NCBI RefSeq assembly: GCF_964355755.1
Contig: NC_092677.1
Location: forward strand, 13,600,601-13,664,600
DNA: 64,000 nt
Direction of reading: 5' to 3'
DNA from: Antedon mediterranea
Lineage: Eukaryota; Echinodermata; Crinoidea; Comatulida; Antedonidae
Positions within the stretch are counted from its first letter, which is position 1; each line of letters starts with the position of its first letter. Under the pieces are notes generated by a model. The model saw nothing but the letters and a program-made list of their open reading frames with translations. It was not told where the DNA came from and did no database searches. Both the position numbers and the translations under genes were made by a program. This document shows positions 59,036-64,000 of this stretch, piece by piece.

Positions 59036-60582
59036 TTAAAGGGGGGTTCCGGGTTTAAAATGAATAGTAAAAAATGTAAAATATATTTGTTTGTCTCTTG
59101 AACGGTAAAAGTTTCAATTTATATAAGCGCCCAGTGAAGCAGAACGAAGGCTGTGAAATAAGGCCAGATTACAAGTGCAGCTACGGCGATATGACACTGT
59201 GTTACCAGAGAATAGGAAATTCGTGAAATGGTCAATCTTCCGACGACCCGTTATCATTAACCATATCAATTACTTTTGTAAAATTATACTTATCTGATGT
59301 AATTTTAGTCGGTCTTTCCATTTATAAAGTCAATGTTCTATGAAAATTCATCAAAACAGTGAAAAATTAGATATGTTTGCACTTTACGTTTGCCGATTTT
59401 CGCACTGACTTAGGGAAAGCCTTCAAAATCAATGAAGCGTAACGTATACATTCCTGCTGAGCGAGGAGAGAGCGAGACGACGATCGATACACGTGCTCTA
59501 TCCTATACCTGCCCACGCCTGGCAGCGTCACGTGATAAGCAGATACAGTATACAATACCAAACTGGTCGGGTCGAGTATACCCCGTCTATAATTACAACA
59601 TGAACGATGTACAGTATTTGATTGAAGGTCGACTCGACCTACCGAAATGGTATAGATAATATAGCTCGAATGAGAGAGTTGGAATATTTGTAAACATAAG
59701 TATTGCTAATTTTAAGAAGTGTAGCCTAGTAAAAGGCCTGGTAGTATCAATTCGCATAGGGTCTACTACACTAGCTAGCTCAATTTTTAACTGGGCCGGA
59801 TCGGCTAGGTCTCCTTCCTACTACCTGGTCTACTTGCTTGATGCAGTAGTATCCGCTTTTTTGGAGAGTAAACTAGGCCTATTTTAGGCCTACTTAGACG
59901 ATCGGGAAACCATACGTGCGGACGGCGAACGGCGATATTTACAGCCGATTTTGTAGAATGTTTTAGGTTTAGATTGTTTAGGAGTTTGGTTGATAGGATG
60001 GGTTTGGAATCCACTGAGTTTTGTTATTTATGGGCCAATCGTTTAGTAGTAGGCTAGCTAGGCCCATGATGGGCCCCAATGTTTTAGCGTTGTAATCCCT
60101 AGTCAGAATGGCTCTCACCCATGAAAAAAAATGATTTACTGTAGGCTAGGCCTAGCCTAGTACGTGAAGCCGATAATATGATCTGTACTATTCGAGGTAT
60201 AAAAATAGTATATAATTTATGACTCCGTAATCTGTACTAAATTTCATTAAATGTCAAATAAATATATGCTACTGTTATTATTACACTTTAGGCATAGCTT
60301 AGAAAATCTACAAAAAATGTATTTCACAATGATCGGGTGGTCGCGAGTTTGGAATCCACGGATGACGTGATTTTGTGAATATCTCATGAATATTAATGAG
60401 CTTCCCTAAGCTGCTGAAAAACAGACTTTCCATGAATTTACCCTAAAATGTATATGAAATTTTATTTTTTTAATTTCTCGTTATTATTTCTTCATTCTGA
60501 CATGTCTATATTGTTATAATATTTTTTATTTAATAAATAAACGATATTTAAAAGCAATTTTAAACCCAGAATCCCCCTTTAA
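59036..60582. mobile_element. 1.54-kb non-autonomous element with TTAA flanks
   Basis: Left end AGGGGGGTTCCGGGTTTAAA starts at 59040. The right end, ending at 60578, is in reverse complement AGGGGGATTCTGGGTTTAAA. TTAA lies immediately outside both (59036-59039, 60579-60582). The interior includes a CpG-richer stretch (59430-59660) with ORFs of 75 and 64 codons that I do not recognise, and a GGCCTAG field. TTAA duplication suggests piggyBac-type mobilisation. Confidence 0.8.
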
Positions 60583-60960
60583 GGGAAATTCATGTTTTTT
60601 CGTCTCGATTTCTGTTACAAATATTTGATTTATGTACAATTAACCAAATATTATATTTAAAATTCATGCCTGTACCTGAGCTTTAAACTTATCTGAGAAG
60701 ACTTGTTCTGCCACAAGAAACATGGAGCAAGCAAACTTTGAAGATGGATTACTGTTATAAGGTTTTGGAAGAGTTCACTACAGTACTCCATCATGGACTC
60801 TGTGTAGACTGTCAAATGAGCCAAGTTTGGTGGCAGCAAGAAATAAATGGACCCCGTTGTTACAACCGCTAATATAGAAAACGCCAGCTAATGTTGAACT
60901 CTAGTCTTAAGGATCTGCTTCTCATAATCGACCACCTCTATTGAATGACCAGCGTCTCTG

Positions 60961-61140
60961 TTAAAGCGTGGTTCTCACTAGCGACGCAACACAAGGACAT
61001 AACGCAAGTGAATTGACCAACACAAGCGATGGCTTATTCGCTTGTGATTGCTAACCGTCTATAACTTCGCTTGTCATTGGTTAAAACGCTTGCGTTGCGT
61101 TTACGTCCTTGCGTTACGTTCTAGTGGGAACCAAGCTTAA
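60961..61140. mobile_element. GGTTCCCACTAG-family MITE, intact with TTAA flanks
   Basis: Element 60965-61136. Left GCGTGGTTCTCACTAGCGAC, right CTAGTGGGAACCAAGC, body with AACGCAAGTGAATTGACCAA. It sits inside an older repeat, since GACCACCTCTATTGAATGAC at about 60930 and GTTCAATAGAGGTGGTCGCT at about 61187 are reverse complements. Confidence 0.85.
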
Positions 61141-62970
61141 GAGGTGGGCGATTATGAGAAGTGGTCCCTTAACAGAGATGGTGATCGTTCAATAGAGGTG
61201 GTCGCTAACGACGGTGGTTGCTTACGATGTATGGTCGCTTTAGGAAGGTGATCGCTTACAAGATGTCCAGGTTTAGAATGTCGCTTACGAGAGAGAGGTG
61301 GATAGACTGAAAGCAAAGTAAAGTAATGCATTTGCACATGATTTAGAGATAGGTTTGTTTCTGTTTTTTACGTTAGATTTTGTAACACAGACCCTGTGTA
61401 AAAGTTGTACTGTATGTCTTATCGTCTTTAGTTATGGAGCAGATTGCTATAAAACAGTCTTGACCGCTGGTCTAACTCCCAGATTAAAGCCGGCTTTATC
61501 AGATAGACAGTCTGACTAAAGACCAAATTTTATGTCACAAATTATATAGCTGATAAAGACTGTTTATACACCACTTATAGCAATCCACCCATGGTCTTTT
61601 TTTTATAAAGTTAGTAAGCATTTTGATTTGTAAAAAGACTTTGTAGTTTGTTTGTACTGTAGTAAAACACATCTGTGGAAAATATTTGACGCAAGCAAGG
61701 TCAGAAAGGATGAGTTGAGGCATCAGTTGTTGAAAAATGTCCTAATGTGCATTTAAAATATAAACAAGTAACCTATTTTTGTCAACCTTATGTGGCCGAA
61801 ACGTTTTCACAGAGGGGGCAGTTCCAAGTTGGCTGTCTTTTCTGTAGAGTATATAATATCACCCAGCACTGACTAGAGCTACTTGAAGCAGAAACGTATT
61901 GGTACCCAGTAAGTAAAATTAGAATGCTTCCACCGTTCTTTTAGTTATTTTGCAGCACATTTATATAATATATTTGATGATTGACGTTTGATGATAACCG
62001 ATTATTGTTTTAATAGTAATTATACAGGGCCGATGGCGTTTTTCCAATCTACATTTTTAATAGTTTTTTAACATAGGCCTATAATTTAACCTTAACTTTT
62101 GCAATTTGATGTATTTTTCTTTGTTTTATTGTCTTAAAATGATGTCAAGCAAAATGAATTTCTATTTTAAAGTGGACCAATACAATTTCTTGAATCTTGA
62201 AGTGATTTCAATATACAGTAATTTATGATACCAATAGTTTAAAAATATGCCAAAAATATTTATTTAAAAACTCGGGCCAGGACAAACCTTGGAATACAAT
62301 TTTTAAAAAAATATAAGTTCACAAAAAGTTGATAACTCATAAAAATACTGTATAATGCAGCATACAGCAAAAACTAAAACTTTGGAAAAAAAAAATACTT
62401 TGAAATAAAAATTGTCATAATTCAGCATGTAACACTGTCAAAAACACAAGAATTTAATATTTTAAAAAAAAACCATTCATTTTGGGACAATAAAAGTTGA
62501 ATAAATATATCACATAAAAATAAAATAATAAATACGGACTGTATTGTTTGCATCCTCAAAAAAAAATCTCAATAAAAAAATACTCACCAAATAGAAAAAG
62601 ACTTGTAAGGTGATAAGTAAAAAGTGAAGAAAAATTCTTGTAATAAACGGTTGAAAAAACAGTTGATTCAAAAACTGAAAAAAAATAATGGGACCATATA
62701 TAAATAAAATGTAAGAAATAAAAAAAATGGGCCATGCGTTTTTTGGTGTTTTTTTTCTCATCAAAAGTTGATTTTTTTATTTTATTACGTCATTTTATGA
62801 ATAATGATTATTTATAGCCTATTTAGATAATAAAAACGATTTCAATTTATAATATTGTTACGTTGTATGTTAAGGTCTACTTATAAAGAGTATTATTTAT
62901 TAACAAAATAAAACTACAATATTTTTGTTGACAGCAAAAATCTGTTATTTTCATATTTAAAAAGAAGTGA
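61141..62970. other. repeat-derived and AT-rich DNA, no gene recognised
   Basis: 61141-61320 repeats GGTGGTCGCTTAC-like words. 62230-62770 is A-rich simple sequence. No exon with recognisable protein. Confidence 0.4.
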
Positions 62971-62974
62971 TGCT

Positions 62975-63240
62975 TCGAGGCCTAGCCTAGTATAGAATAG
63001 TAGGTTAGGCTGGCCTAGCTAGCAAGAAAAATAGCCTTAACTGCAGCACATTCCTTCGTGAGTCTGGCCGGTGGTGGCATGGCGTGTCTTCGTCGAACAT
63101 TAGAACAATCATTCATTTGATCAACAATACATTCGTAATTAACTAAATAAAACGATAAAAAACCTTACTTTATCTACTAGTACTACTAGCCTAGGGCCTA
63201 GCTAACTCTAGGGTAGGGCCTACCTAGACTCTGATGAGTA
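62975..63240. repeat. GGCCTAG palindromic field
   Basis: Words AGGCCTAGCCTAG, GGCCTAGCTAG and TAGCCTAGGGCC, as near the OSGEP/REC8 promoter. Confidence 0.75.
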
Positions 63241-63354
63241 GGCTAGACTAGAACATTGATTGTTTCTAAAATCGCTGCACAATCGGACAAATCATATAGG
63301 CCTAGCTTAAAATACGTCACAAAAGGCCAGTTCGATTAAAAGAACCTAGGCCTG

Positions 63355-63735
63355 CAAATAAAGCACCGAATCACCACCGCCATATTGATTTCTTGCGCTG
63401 GCCTGGCTGCCGAATCCGCCGCCGCTTGCCTGGATGGCTCTCTACCGACCGGTGGTCTAGGCTTCTGGATATTCATAATAAATTAGAAAATTCAGTCGAA
63501 GCCAACCAAATTTCTACCGACATTTATCAAAACTACAATACATCACTATTATCCTGAACACTAAAATAACTGTCAAGAATTAAAAAATAACAATAATGAA
63601 TAAATAAATACATTAATAAGAACCTTTAACAAAATATTGAAGACAACCACGCTTTTCTAGTTTTTAATAAAATCGACGCCTTTTCTTTCCCACGTGACCA
63701 ATGATGAGATTTATCCAATTGGTGGCGCTATTTTA
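63355..63735 (-). promoter_or_regulatory. promoter-like region, probably for a minus-strand gene
   Basis: A CpG-containing stretch at 63370-63460. On the minus strand it reads AATATGGCGGCGGTG, a YY1-like 5'-end motif. Upstream on that strand, an E-box CACGTGAC (about 63692) and two NF-Y CCAAT words (about 63699 and 63717) are spaced as in many housekeeping promoters. It could be the distal noncoding first exon of paralogue B, or of a gene beyond the window. Motif-based inference. Confidence 0.45.
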
Positions 63736-64000
63736 ATATTTCTCTCTTAATGATAGCCAAAAGCTGGATGGCAAACTAACCCTTTCGGTTAAAGATTCTT
63801 TGTCCCCCAAAAACATGATAATTGAATATTAATAAAAACTTTCACTAGGCCTAGGCCATTTCGCAGTTAATCACTTTTGTAGGAAAAAAATATAAACAAT
63901 AATTGTAATTGTTTGTAATACTGTGTGTAGTAGCTTCGCATGCATCGTTGAAACAGGGAGTTGTAAAATAACAACTCCCTGGTTGAAATATAACCTTTTA
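63736..64000. other. window end, no gene recognised
   Basis: TTAAAGATTCTTTGTCCCCC at about 63788 looks like a terminus of the AGATGTATTG MITE family; its partner is not seen. The inverted pair GGGAGTTGTAA and TAACAACTCCC lies at 63956-63982. Confidence 0.4.

Noticed and set aside
59432-59659. 75-codon ORF inside the TTAA element
   Set aside because: No recognisable domain and a competing antisense ORF; not supported as a gene.

Overview
This window is animal nuclear DNA. It is AT-rich, its genes are split into many small exons by long introns with GT-AG borders, and it is dense in SINEs, short inverted-repeat transposons, minisatellites and broken retroelements (BEL/Pao, LINE, DIRS-like, Harbinger-like). 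Short palindromic fields of GGCCTAG are scattered through it. Protein similarity and repeat style suggest an invertebrate deuterostome, perhaps an echinoderm. That placement is inference; the sequence alone does not name the species.

Five genes can be rebuilt exon by exon with consistent reading phase. On the minus strand, OSGEP (9464-17383) is the catalytic subunit of the KEOPS tRNA t6A complex; 13 coding exons give 335 residues. Head-to-head with it on the plus strand is REC8 (20186-30643), the meiotic cohesin kleisin; 16 exons give 596 residues. Next on the plus strand is METTL17 (32850-41932), a mitochondrial ribosome assembly factor; 11 exons give 493 residues including a mitochondrial presequence. 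Then come two minus-strand paralogues (45051-49304 and 53264-56435). Each joins an hnRNP C/RALY-type RRM, a basic nuclear localisation signal and a C-terminal C2H2 zinc finger resembling the BCL11 N-terminal finger. They share intron phases but have unrelated N-termini.

Layout: 1-9100 is a graveyard of transposons and tandem repeats. 9100-19200 is OSGEP, whose intron 1 holds an 18-bp minisatellite and a LINE fragment. 19100-20150 is the OSGEP/REC8 intergenic region with paired E2F-like sites. 20186-30700 is REC8. 30700-32800 is AT-rich with no gene seen. 32850-42000 is METTL17, with a 21-bp minisatellite grown inside a SINE and a duplicated exon fragment. 42000-45050 is repeats. 45050-56440 holds the RRM-zinc finger pair. 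56440-64000 holds inverted-repeat elements and a CpG-containing promoter-like region near 63400-63730.

The genes serve different processes: tRNA modification, meiotic cohesion, mitochondrial translation and nuclear RNA binding. Their human counterparts OSGEP, METTL17, HNRNPC and REC8 all lie on chromosome 14q11.2-q12, so this looks like an old linkage group rather than a functional cluster.
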